Origin: Macrobrachium rosenbergii
Lineage: Eukaryota > Arthropoda > Malacostraca > Decapoda > Palaemonidae
Length of the DNA stretch: 64,000 bases
Direction: 5' to 3'
NCBI RefSeq assembly: GCF_040412425.1
Contig: NC_089763.1
Span: forward strand, 50,522,587 to 50,586,586
A program made the position numbers and the translations under genes. Position 1 is the first letter of the stretch. Every line of letters begins with the position of its first letter. The notes under the pieces are model-generated. The model searched no databases. It saw only the letters and a list, made by a program, of their open reading frames with translations, and was not told the DNA's origin. Below are positions 43,157-52,873 of this stretch, one piece after another.

Positions 43157-43170
<14 letters not shown>
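42655..43170. repeat. duplicated hairpin-bearing segment
   Basis: A segment with TTTTAATTGAAAGACCTGAG and a run CATATATATTGA occurs at 42675-42760 and again at 43066-43140, about 385 bp apart. The first copy has the near-palindrome CAGGTCTTTTAATTGAAAGA with CCTG. Between the copies lies a family i MITE copy. Confidence 0.7.
42817..43040. mobile_element. Tigger-like MITE family i, altered copy
   Basis: Begins CAGGCAGTCCCTATTAACGG after TA and carries GAGGCGCTGATGACC, AAGCCTGAAAATTGCC and TTAGTGGCGATTTTCAG. Several places hold ATATAT where the second copy (43198-43400) has other bases. Confidence 0.7.
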
Positions 43171-43197
<27 letters not shown>

Positions 43198-43199
<2 letters not shown>

Positions 43200-43400
43200 C
43201 ATCCCTGGTTAACGGCATATATATATATATGATCCTGTATTATATAGTGTGTGTGTGATGAAAATCTGTTTGTGTGTGATAATTGTGTGTTGTGTGTATT
43301 ACAGTAAATGAGGCGCTGATGACCAAAAATCAGCGCCTTGCGCCGATAAGCCTGAAAATTGCCGAAATCGTCGGTTAGTGGCGATTTTTCAGTTATCACA
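43198..43400. mobile_element. Tigger-like MITE family i, second altered copy
   Basis: Same order as 42817-43040, but at the matching places it has GTGTGT or TATATA runs. It keeps CAGCGCCTTGCGCCGATAAG, which is ATATATAG-interrupted in the other copy. Confidence 0.7.
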
Positions 43401-43550
43401 AATTGAACAGAACCCCAAGAAAACCTTACTTTTAATGCTCTGGGTGCATATTATATATAAACTGCATTATTATATATTTATATATAAAAATATATATGTG
43501 TATGATTATTCTACAGTTTATTATATATATTATATATATAATATACCTAT
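43401..43550 (+). mobile_element. Tigger-like MITE family ii, altered fragment
   Basis: Contains AAGAAAACCTTACTTTTAATGC and ACTGCATTATT as in 61781-62122, with TATATA runs in place of several family words. Confidence 0.55.
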
Positions 43551-43551
43551 A

Positions 43552-43848
43552 CAGTGAACCGGGGGATGGGTACCACACCCAGAACATGCGTAATAGCTAA
43601 AAATTAATTCTTAAAACCCTCTGAAAACACTTATAACTGCCCATTTTGATAGTTTAAAATCACGAAAACCCTCCAAAACGGCAAAAGTGCATAATTTGAA
43701 GAGTATTTTTCATAGTTTTATCCCAAAAAGTTTATTTATTCATGAAAACTATATGAAAACAGTAATTTCTTATGATTTTTGATGATTTTTCGAAAATTTT
43801 CAAAAATAATTACAATTTTTCGTGAGAACGACGCCGGCGTAAGAACGG

Positions 43849-43850
<2 letters not shown>
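43552..43850 (+). mobile_element. Tigger-like MITE family iv copy
   Basis: Begins CAGTGAACCGGGGGATGGG after TA and follows the family order (TACCACACCC, ACTTATAACTGCCC, TGATAGTTTAAA, TTCATGAAAACTATATG). The right end is atypical (GACGCCGGCGTAAGAACGG). Confidence 0.7.
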
Positions 43851-43898
<48 letters not shown>

Positions 43899-43900
43899 TA

Positions 43901-44165
43901 CAGTGAACCCCGTGTTCACGGGGATGGGTACCACACCCTCTATGTATGTATATTATATAAAATCAGTTATAATACTTAAAACCCTATGAAAACATATATA
44001 ACTGGCCATTTTGATAGTTTAAACACGATAAAAACCCTGTAAAAGTGCATACACCTGAGTATTTTAATAGTTTTATCCCAAAAGTGCAATTATTCATGAA
44101 AACTATATGAAAACAGTAATTAGTGAATATTTCTCAGTGAAAATACAAAAATATATATAATATAT
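43901..44165 (+). mobile_element. Tigger-like MITE family iv copy, 3' end lost in (AT)n
   Basis: Begins CAGTGAACCCCGTGTTCACG after a TA array, includes GGGGATGGGTACCACACC, and dissolves into the TA array at 44171. Confidence 0.75.
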
Positions 44166-44168
44166 ATG

Positions 44169-44170
<2 letters not shown>

Positions 44171-44258
<88 letters not shown>
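44171..44258. repeat. (AT)n microsatellite
   Basis: TA array of about 85 bp, right up to the tail of the Penelope-like fragment. Confidence 0.97.
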
Positions 44259-44259
<1 letters not shown>

Positions 44260-44262
44260 AAT

Positions 44263-45455
44263 AGAAAGAGCCCATGAAAATGCCAAAAGGTAGAAAGTTA
44301 TTGATATATTTCAGAGACCAAACTGTCTCCCTCTACTGGCAAGTATATGAATGAAGTATGGAGTACAGACAGGCGGTATTTATACCAAGAAATCACCGGT
44401 CACTGTTACATCACTCCAGTTGGTAGCTTCTCAATCTTCCATAATCACTGGTTGGAGGAAGATTTTATCTATCCTATTTCAATCCCATGATCCTTTTGAT
44501 AGATGCATCGTATTTCTTTGGTTAATCAGGGCTGATTCCACCATCTGGCTTTTGAACCGAGTTGCTGCTATAAATTATATGAGAAGCATTCCAGTTTATC
44601 CTGTGGCTATGGTTATTTATGTGGTTAAAAATAGCTGAGCTTTGTTAGCCATACCGTACTGATCTTTTATGGTGTATTAATCTCTTGGGGAGTGATTTCC
44701 CGCTTTATGACGGGGTTCCGTTCTTGCGCTGCGTCAGAACCCAGTAAAATCGTCAAAAATCATAAGAAAACCTTACTTTTAATGCACTGGTTTGAAAACG
44801 ACGTAAACTGCATTATTATTGAGTTTTACATTTCAAATTATGACTCTTGTCTTTGGGGACTGAAATAATTTCTGCTATTTTGAAAAGCGTCCTTGGACAT
44901 TAATCAGGGATTTGGCTAAGGTATTTGGGTAGGTAAAAGCAAAAGGGTTAGAATTTCCAAGAGTCTGTGTCAACGTCTGAATTCTGTCTAGGTGTTGGAT
45001 TTTAATTTTATTGCTGGTTGTCTCTAGTCTTGTTTTGCGGGGATGAAAGAATTTTGAGTTAGCTTTATGGATCACTTTCAGAATTATATGGTCAGGGTAT
45101 TTCAAAGATGACAGCTGCCTACGGATTAGTTCAAATTCCTTTTCTAGGAAATCCGGGGAGCAAATCCCTAAGGCTCTTAAGAATAAATTGCTTGCTACAC
45201 CGATCTTGATAGATCTGTCATGATAACTAAAATAGTGTATGTATGTATGTAAGTGAAAAAGTTGGTTTTCTGTATACAGTAAATTTGTATTCTGTCAGGT
45301 CTCTAAGTATTAAAACATCAAGAAAAGGAAATTTTTGTCTTTTTCCCACTCAACTTTGAATTTGATGCTGTGCACTAATGCATTCAGCTTTGAAAGAGAT
45401 TCATTGAAATTGCCCAACTTGTCATCCCAAAATGTTAGGATATCATCACAAAGAC
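44263..45455 (-). mobile_element. second Penelope-like fragment (RT catalytic motif to 3' tail)
   Basis: On the minus strand from 45455: CDDILTFWDDKLGNF (RT motif C with both Asp kept), SIKFKVEWEKDKNFLFLDVL, TEYKFTVYRKPTFS, then FAFTYPNTLAKSLI near 44920. After an inserted family ii MITE piece (about 44695-44860), residues of the endonuclease C-terminus follow (TRFKSQMVESALINQ, MHLSKGSWD). The 3' tail reads GAGACAGTTTGGTCTCTG. The 5' part is cut at 45456 by DIRS-B sequence. Confidence 0.85.
44695..44860 (+). mobile_element. Tigger-like MITE family ii, partial copy inside the Penelope fragment
   Basis: Carries GACGGGGTTCCGTTCTTGCG, AAGAAAACCTTACTTTTAATGC and ACTGCATTATTATTGAG as in 61781-62122. 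The right end is not intact. Confidence 0.65.
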
Positions 45456-45456
45456 C

Positions 45457-46480
45457 GTGTTGAATCAGACAGCCTCATTTCATGAGATACCACCAAGGGT
45501 TGTCTGCTCTTACCCTGACAGGCCTCAGACTGTCCAGAAGCTTGTCAGAGCGAAAGGATATTCAGGATATTCAAGAGCAGCTGCAGAGGCTATTGCTAGA
45601 TGCAGACGTCGGTCTTCTTGCTGCGTCTACCAAGCCAAGTGGGCAGTCTTCTGTAGATGGTGCAGCAGATATAATGTCTCTTCTTCTGAGATATCTTTGA
45701 CTCAGATTGCAGATTTCCTCCTCTTTTTGAGGACCTCTAGGGGTCTATCGTCCTCCACCATCAAGGGGTATCAAGCCATGCATAGCTCTGTTTTTAAGCA
45801 TAGAGGATCGGATCTGTCGTTTAACCCGGATCTTTATAACGTCATCAAGTCATTTGATACATCCAAGCAGAAGAAGACCAACTCTGTCTCTTGGAACCTA
45901 GATGTAGTTCTGAAGTGGCTAATACACCTTGCTTTCGAACCCCATCATTTCACCTCTTTAAGGGACCTCACTCGGAATACTCTCTTCCTTGTCGCTTTGG
46001 CTACTGCCAAACGTGTCAGTGAGCTTCAGGCCATTGATAAGAGGGTAGGATTCTCTAAGGGAGACACAGTGTGCTCATTTACCCTCAGTTTCCTAGCAAG
46101 AACGAGGAACTGTTCAAACCCTGGCCCCGTTCCTTCATCATTGAGAATTTAATGGCAATCCTCGGCCCAGAAGAAGAAGAAAGGGCTCTTTGCCCATTAG
46201 AGCTTTAAGGTATTACCTGAACAGGACCGAGAAGATCAGAGGACCATCCAGCAATCTCTGGTGTTGTGTTAAGGATCCTTCCTGCCCTTTGTCTAAGAAT
46301 GGATTGTCATTCTTCTTAAGGGACCAGATTTCCGAGGCACATTCTCGGATTCAGGAGGACATTTTGTCTTCCTTCAAAGTTAAAGCTCACAACGTCCAAG
46401 CAGTTGCTATCTTGTTTGCTTTCAGAACAATATGTCCCTCTTGTCTATCCTGCAGTCAACTTATTGGAAGTGCAAATTGA
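45457..46480 (+). pseudogene. DIRS-B tyrosine recombinase, inactive
   Basis: An open frame of 231 codons (45457-46152) contains KLVRAKGYSGYSRAAAEAIA, SSCCVYQAKWAVFCRWC and TLFLVALATAKRVSELQ with the first catalytic Arg. It is followed in another frame by PIRALRYYLNRTEKIR, NGLSFFLRDQISEAHS and KVKAHNVQAVA. The HxxR pair is HNVQ here (46388-46399), and the segment with the catalytic Tyr is deleted. The protein is therefore inactive. It is about 60 percent alike to DIRS-A by eye. Confidence 0.85.
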
Positions 46481-47255
46481 TCTTCGTGTGCAGTACCTTG
46501 GGGCCATTATCAGTGACTGGCATGGTACTGGGGGAAGAGGCATAGGAAAAACTCTTTTCTCCTCTATCTCTTCACCTTGACGAAGGGTGTTGAGTTTTGT
46601 GGAGCCTGGGGGTGCTATGTACCTGGAGTACCCACCAGTTTTTAGTGGATGGGTGGTGGTTTTTATGTCAGTGTAGGTGACAGCATTGTTTGGTTGTTTT
46701 ATTCTGGTACTGCACCCAGGGCAAATGCACTTCTGTTTGCTTTGCTAGACATCAGTCATATCCTTCTCTGCAAAGGTCCCACCTAAGTAGAGGCAACCCA
46801 TGGCTTTACCGCCATGCCACTACAGGATGAGATGAGCACCAACCAGAGGCAGTATTCACCTGCAGTAGCTCTCTTACCAGGTAAGGAAACAACAGGTATT
46901 GTATCAGTGCTAATAAATTTTTCCATTTCAAAGTCATTCCTATTCCTTGGTAAGTTACTTATATGAAAATAATATTTTCATAATAAAATTAAGTTTCATA
47001 TATACTTGCCAAGTAAATACAGAATCGGAGCCCGCCCTCCTCCCCACTTATGAACATAAGAACACAAACAAACTGAGCTCTTCTGCTTGGTTGCTCCTGT
47101 TATTCCTCGATAATGGGCGGGGCTAGTCACCTACACAAAAACAATAGAGGCGCTACCGCGATTTTTAAAAAGACTGCCACGCAAGCTAGAAACTATAGCT
47201 ATGTAATTACTCGGTGAGTATATGTGAAACTTAATTTTATTATGAAAATATCATT
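45457..47255 (+). mobile_element. DIRS-B right end with tyrosine recombinase
   Basis: Recombinase region, 3' untranslated phrases shared with DIRS-A (46710-46870), and a terminal hairpin: ATTAAGTTTCATATATACTT at 46986-47005 repeated inverted at 47218-47240. The inverted terminal repeat matches the DIRS-B left end (GTGTAGGTGACTAG... on the complement, GGGCGGGG). Orientation agrees with 30275-32480. Confidence 0.85.
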
Positions 47256-47875
47256 TTTATATAATCCCACCTCTAACCAACTTTTCATCTGTCCCTTTTA
47301 CCTATGAAAAAAGTGGCATTTTAAGTTAAGTGAGAAGGTGGTCCTCCTACCCTCCTCACTTATCTGCCACTAGTGAACTGCATAGTTCAAGCTACAGTGA
47401 GTAGACAAGCTTTCACTGAAGGCTTAGGTTTGTATAGCTAGGAAAAATGCAGCCTACCATGAATTTGCAATATTTGAAGATGAACATTTTTCTATTTCAG
47501 TAGCCTTTCTGCTTAAGTAGATATTTGGTAATTAAGGTGGTGGTTTGCCTATTTACAAATATTCTGAAAAAAATTCTTTTCAGTACTGTAATATTTTTAA
47601 AACAAAATCCATCTTAGTAATAAATGTTTGCCATACTCTGATGTCACCCCAACCTCCAACTACAATTGGGCATTTAGGATGAACGATTTCTGCCTGGTAG
47701 GGTGCATGGAGGATGTAAGGGAATCCTTCATTTTCTAAAATCCTGTAGCAGAATCTTTTTTATGGACATTTTACAGTCACCCACTTTCCCACTTGTAACT
47801 AAAACTATGTTAATTAAAGCAATGGTTTAACAAATATTAAATGAACTATATATAAATTTATTTTATTTTTTTCAG
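47256..47875. other. intron or 5' flank before the first coding exon
   Basis: Carries another DIRS-terminus-like phrase (GGTTTGTATAGCTAGGAAAA, 47428-47447). The last 20 bases before 47876 are a pyrimidine-rich tract ending TTTTTTTCAG, a good splice acceptor. Confidence 0.6.
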
Positions 47876-48059
47876 AGTCAACTGAAGATTATCAACCTTT
47901 AAAATGGGTCTTGTTGGAGCACTGATACACTTGATATTAGCTATCCATTATGGGTACGGGATCCATGTTTACCTATTTGGGCTACATCCCCCCGAGGAAT
48001 TTTTGAAACATAGGGTTCCTTTTGGAGGACCCTTCAAGTATCTTACTTTTTGGGATATG
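47876..48059 (+). CDS. AIG1/ADTRP-family protein, first coding exon
   Basis: Exon after an acceptor TTTTTTTCAG. Translation starts at ATG 47904 (context AAAATGG); an in-frame TGA at 47883-47885 in the same exon rules out an earlier start, so 5' UTR exon(s) lie upstream. It codes 52 residues: a hydrophobic segment (residues 4-26) and FKYLTFWDM, where the Thr of YLTF (residue 48) corresponds to the nucleophile of AIG1/ADTRP, integral-membrane threonine hydrolases of fatty acid esters of hydroxy fatty acids. The exon ends in phase 0 at donor GTAAGC. The family call is by eye but is supported by all three exons. Confidence 0.88.
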
Positions 48060-48381
48060 GTAAGCATTTGTGTAATACAGTATTTGGAAATTATATTGCG
48101 ATAGAGTATTTTTATCTTGAGGCATTGCTGTTAAACATGAGGCTTGCTGTTCCTTCCTACTTGTGGGAAAATTAAAGTTGATTATAATTGATGGGTTTCA
48201 AGAAACAAATCCACAGTTATGTATGGGTGCATGTATTTAAAAATAAATCTGTACAGAGAGCTTTCAGGAATCTGTTTGATTCCCCTTTTCAATCACTAAT
48301 TAATTGATGTGTTTATTATGGAACAATTATCTATGTATAAATCTCCTTGGAATCTGTTTAAACTTTCCTGTGTATTTCCAG

Positions 48382-48519
48382 CTAGTCCAGTTTGCTTACT
48401 TCACATTGGCGTTCATCAATGACATAGCTGGTTCCAACACTGCAATTTACAAAAACCAAACAAAACTTCAGAGGCTTCGAGATTTTGCATTCAGCACAGT
48501 GGTTTTTGCCTGTGGTGTG
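48382..48519 (+). CDS. AIG1/ADTRP-family protein, second coding exon
   Basis: 138 bp between acceptor TGTATTTCCAG and donor GTATGT, phase 0 on both sides, 46 residues. It holds a membrane segment (LVQFAYFTLAFINDI), a short polar loop (KNQTKLQRLRDF) and the start of the next membrane segment (AFSTVVFACGV). Order and spacing match AIG1-like proteins. Intron before it is 322 bp; intron after it is about 15.07 kb. Confidence 0.88.
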
Positions 48520-48714
48520 GTATGTTGAGCCTTTGTGTTTCAGGGCATTTTAAAGTGCTCTTTGTTCCATATAGCTTTGTTTAATCGATAGATGTTACCC
48601 ATGTATAGTGCAAAAATCTATGATTTGATTATAATGAATGATTATTTTTTATATGCAATACTTTTAGTGTACATCACTTAACTTTTTTTATATTATTTAT
48701 AATTAAAAAAATGT

Positions 48715-48873
48715 AGTCTACTATAGTTCTTAAGGAAAAGGAAATACAAACGAGAGCCTTTTATGCTTGGTAACAAGGGGGTTAACTGGTGTTTTTGGCA
48801 GGGCGAGTGGGGGAATACCCTTCATTCACCTGCCATCTCCTAGCACATTTTATGTAGCTGCTGTCAAGTTAGG
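48715..48873. repeat. DIRS-like terminus fragment
   Basis: AAGGAAATACAAACGAGAGCC and GCTTGGTAACAAGGGGGTTAA resemble the foldback family at 57774-58070 and 63195-63475. The far arm is missing or lies beyond the solo LTR. Confidence 0.5.
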
Positions 48874-48878
48874 ACATC

Positions 48879-49906
48879 TATTATGATCTCGCCTCTCGAG
48901 ATCGACTGGTTCTTTAAAACAAACAAGCAATTTGGCTGTAATGACTGACGAGAGGTGACAAACAAAGGAGAGAGAAGCAGAACAAATAAAAAAAAAATTA
49001 CCTTAATATTAATTTATTTACAAAATTTACAAGTGAGTCAGGTTCAGTTTAATTTAAAGTAAACAATTAAATGAACATTACTACAAGTGAATTAATCACT
49101 TAACGGGGGCAGCAACAATTAACTGGTCAGTAAAACATTACAAGTACCAGGTCAAAAACATAATAAACATTAGTAGCGCAAACACAAATGACCAGCACAA
49201 TAATTACATTACAAAGTCAGAACATAGATGTTCAAAGCAATAAAATAAATTATCAAAACCATAAACATAATCAAATGAGTCAGTTACCAAAGTACAGTTA
49301 TAACAATATAGCAGCAAAATTAATGAATACACAGGCAGCATAATAATTAAAACTCAAATAGATTAATAAACACTCGAGCAGCAAAATAAAATAACACAGG
49401 CAGCATAATACATTAAAAACAACATCACCAGACGAACTCCATAGAGCTGTCGAAACAGCCCCAGGCTGCTTTACAGGAACACTGCAGGACAACTCCGACA
49501 GGGTCGAAACGACAACCATCTCGTCCTCAAGCACAGTGCTGACGTCCTCCTCTAGTACCGACGACCACGACAGAGCCGACACAGCAACCATCTCGTCCTC
49601 TAAGAAACGTACTGACGTCCTTCTCCATCTACGATGACCATGACAGAGCCGACATGGCAACCATCTCGTCCTCCAAGAAACTCTCCGCTGCTCTGCTGCC
49701 AGGACCTGACTCGCAGGTATGGATACCTGCTACTGCTACTCCAGCTGGCTTGCTGCTACCCTCAACCTGACTCGTTGCTGCTATGAACCTGACTGACGAA
49801 GTCTGACGCCATCCATCAGACGTCAACTCGCCAGCAAGAAAAACAAAGAAAACAAAGGAGGCAACAATCCACCAAGGGAACAATCTGCAAGTGATTGTTC
49901 CTAACA
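48879..49906 (-). mobile_element. solo LTR with 5 bp target duplication
   Basis: 1,028 bp, flanked by ACATC at 48874-48878 and 49907-49911. On the minus strand it begins TGTTAGGAACAATC and ends GCGAGATCATAATA. TG start, 5 bp duplication and size suit an LTR left by recombination; no internal retroviral genes adjoin it. The 3' dinucleotide is TA rather than the usual CA. It includes three tandem units of 72-73 bp beginning CAACCATCTCGTCCTC at 49513, 49586 and 49658. The family (Ty3 or Bel type) cannot be told from the LTR alone. Confidence 0.8.
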
Positions 49907-50079
49907 ACATCTTGATTGCTAAGTTGATCGTTTTATATGAGAAATAATGTCTTTTTTGAGGTGTGAATCATTTGTGAGAGAAATTAACTTACAGCCCTTC
50001 TGTTTTTAAGTGGATCCCCATCATTTAGTACTTCATTGTAGGGGGATGAGTTTACTGCTGTTAGGAAGTTTTCAGTAGA

Positions 50080-51180
50080 AGTAGCCTTGAAAAGTTTTCC
50101 TACCACTACCTCCATGCTGCCTAATGCCTCTCATGCTCCTCCTAGGAGTATATCCCCTCTCAGGCGAGAGGTAGGTATTGCAAGAGGTTGGGGGTTCAAT
50201 ACACCTACCCTTACTACATTAATTGTTATGTCTGTTGTCGATGCAACTGCTAGGACCTCAGTGCTTTTGAACTTCCAGTAGTGGTCTTCCTCCCTACAAA
50301 AGATGCCACAGGGCTTCAACCGCTGCTACTTCCTCAGATGAGAGCAAGACACTAGCAAGGAGAGGAAGCACAAGCACTTTTGTTCCTTCTCATTGAGCAC
50401 TTCTTCACCCTCTTCCTCAGCTTTTTCTTCATCCTCCTACTGGAAGAGGAAGAATGGTATGTCCAAGAAGGCCTTTCTATAGAAGTTCTGTAGATCTTCG
50501 GGCAATTGCTTTCCCAATCTATAGTGGATGGCGGTTGGAGGTGATCAACTTTTTTCTGGCAAGGATACCACGGGTCATAATGAGTGTGCTCAGTACTCTC
50601 TCTTGTCTCACTTGGATATGAGGAGCATTCCCAGCTCTTCCTCTTGTGTTCTCCATTGGTTGAGCCAGTTATGCCTCTTTGTCCTGGATGCCCAGTCTCC
50701 AGACTGTGCATGTGCAAGCAGAGGGAGTAGCTCTTCCTCTCTTGTTTCTTAGGAAATACACTGGGTATAGCCCACACAGTTGCTTGCTCCCTGACCAGCT
50801 CAGCTGTCAGATGTTTCAGATGAGCTTATGACACGCCCAACAAGTAGTTAGTCATATAACTCAGGTGAAAACTCACAAAGTCAAGGGACATGGAATCATT
50901 CCTGGCATTTCAGAGTAACTTTTTGGTAACATGGGTGATACGCCAAGTGTCTGAAGCATCAGACCACTTTTACCTCATTGTACCTAGGGATTTCACTCAC
51001 AGGTTTCCAGACTTTTCTCTGAGACCTGCAGTAGCGGCTTAGCAAGTTTTGTAAGTACCCAGTTCTTCTCAGACAGAAAGCATCTTTCTTAAGCTTTTAT
51101 CAGTTCTTCTTACTCCCTCTGCAGAGCAGCAGCTCTTCCTTAGTATATGCTGGACCTAGCTTAGTTGTATGTGGCTACTC
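50080..51180 (+). pseudogene. internally deleted DIRS-like remnant
   Basis: Short frames give a Ser-rich gag-like part (SSDESKTLARRGS near 50335) and, from about 50870, KTHKVKGHGI and HFYLIVPRDFTHR, which line up with the HxxR and Tyr parts of the recombinase remains at 28416-29180. RT, RNase H and most of the recombinase are missing. Many stops. It belongs to the same subfamily as 28416-29180. Confidence 0.5.
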
Positions 51181-51632
51181 ACTCGACCAACTATTTATAG
51201 AGCTTTGGTGACTACTATCCATTTCAGGGACCGCGAGTCATCATTTTTCTCCAATATCTTTAAAACTAATTATTTGATCGAAATAGTACTTTGACAGTGT
51301 ACAAGGCACCTCCTGCTAAATTTTTGTGATATAGTGCGTTGTCAAATGGTTTTAGTTGAGGCATTTACTCTTGACTTACATGGTGTTGCCAAGCATCGCC
51401 AAACTATGCATTCGAACATCCTGCATCCCCATCCCATCCCTCCCTCTCCCTTCCCCTCCTCATCCCTCCCTCAACCCACTTTCGTGGCCTCCCCATCTCT
51501 GCCCTCCCCTTTCCTGTCTATGGGGGATAGTGGATGTTCGAGTGTGTAGATTAGTCCTGCTGACTTATACAACTTTGTCTTTAAAAGTCAAGAGTAAATG
51601 CCTTAACTAACACCATTTGACAATGCACTATA
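51181..51632. other. inverted repeat pair around a C-rich tract
   Basis: GTCAAATGGTTTTAGTTGAGGC (first 20 used) near 51343 recurs inverted near 51598-51625 (GCCTTAACTAACACCATTTG). TTTACTCTTGACTTA also recurs inverted (AGTCAAGAGTAAAT). The arms flank a C-rich tract. It may be a 300 bp foldback element with ends near 51325 and 51630; no gene was seen. Confidence 0.6.
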
Positions 51633-51885
51633 CAGTGGACCCCCCCTTATTCACATGGGATGCATACCAGACTCCCCGCGAATAGTTAATTCGTGAATAG
51701 TTAACACTTCCCTCTAAAAATGCTTATAACTGCCTATGTTGAAAGTTCAAATACCAAATTTATGCTTAAAGTATCATCCTACATCAAATATACCTTAAAT
51801 TATTATGTTTTTACTGTTTTAATCTTTGAAATTATATTCATATCATTTCAAAGGCCTCTTAAACTTTAGTACCCTTAGAAACATA
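51633..51885 (+). mobile_element. Tigger-like MITE family iv, 5' part
   Basis: Begins CAGTGGACCCCCCCTTATTC after TA, includes CCCCGCGAATAGTTAATTCG, and runs into unrelated AT-rich sequence; no right end before the next copy. Confidence 0.75.
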
Positions 51886-51887
51886 TA

Positions 51888-52240
51888 CAGTAAACACCCT
51901 GTATACACGGGGGATGCGTAACCCCCCCCCCGCGAATAGCTAAAATCCGCGAATACTTAAAACCCCTGTAAAAACACTTAGAACTGCCTATTTTGTTAGT
52001 TTAAACACAAGAAAAACCTTCTATAAATGCTTATACCTGAGTATTTTAATAGTTTTATCACAAAAAGTGCATTTAATCATGAAAATGATATGAAAATACA
52101 GTAATTAGTGAATATTTCTCGGTGAAAAATACCGCAAATGGGTGAGTTTTCCGCGAATAATGGGTAGATACATTTCACAGAGAAATCCGTGAACGCGTGA
52201 GTCCGCGAATCTTGAGAACGCGAATATGGGGGGTTTACTG
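51888..52240 (+). mobile_element. Tigger-like MITE family iv, complete copy
   Basis: 353 bp from CAGTAAACACCCTGTATACA to ATATGGGGGGTTTACTG, TA before it and AA (decayed TA) after it. The word CGCGAATA occurs near both ends and at several internal places (CGCGAATAGC, CCGCGAATAC, CCGCGAATAA, CCGCGAATC). Confidence 0.88.
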
Positions 52241-52689
52241 AACATACGTACTTCTAACCCTTCCAGCCAAAACAGAAAGATAGAGTGAGTTACCACTAAT
52301 TTATATTCAGCCAGCACAAGCAAGAGAGAGAGTTTATCTCTTTAATCTCCCGAAGAATGTTAATCCATTTCGCTTTAAGCGACTGACAAAAAAAAAAATT
52401 TACGTTTGCTTTTGTCTTCCAAAGATGTACCTTTACATTTTTAAAACACTATGAATTAAGTATCTATTTACCTAGCTATCTATTTGTATTGCAATACACT
52501 CCCTGAACACCTGAATTAGCCCCTGGTCACTGCCCAGCCTGAATTATATCCCCATAATTTTACCCACAAAGTGGGCAATTAACTGTCAGGATTACCAACG
52601 TTACAGGTAAAATCTTGTCAAATGAGTTACCTGCTGCAAATACCGGCTGACAGAGGCCAACATCCCCAATTGTTATTAGTTTGCCATGC
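52241..52689. other. unassigned sequence before DIRS-C
   Basis: No gene or repeat was recognised. Confidence 0.4.
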
Positions 52690-52873
52690 TGTGTGAGTGT
52701 GTCCACAGGCGAACTTTTGGCTCATTTAGCCCGACCCCCATTTAAACAATTTGGATATCAGATTATGACTTTGGACCATTTTCAATGCCTTTTCTCCTGG
52801 ATTTACACTTTATTGACTAGATTTGGAACTTCTTTCCTGGTTTTGACTTTGGATCGGTACTTTGGACTCGATA

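Noticed and set aside
49298..49910. minus-strand frames of 120 and 93 codons as a protein gene
   Set aside because: They lie inside the solo LTR, and the peptide repeat follows the 72 bp tandem DNA unit.
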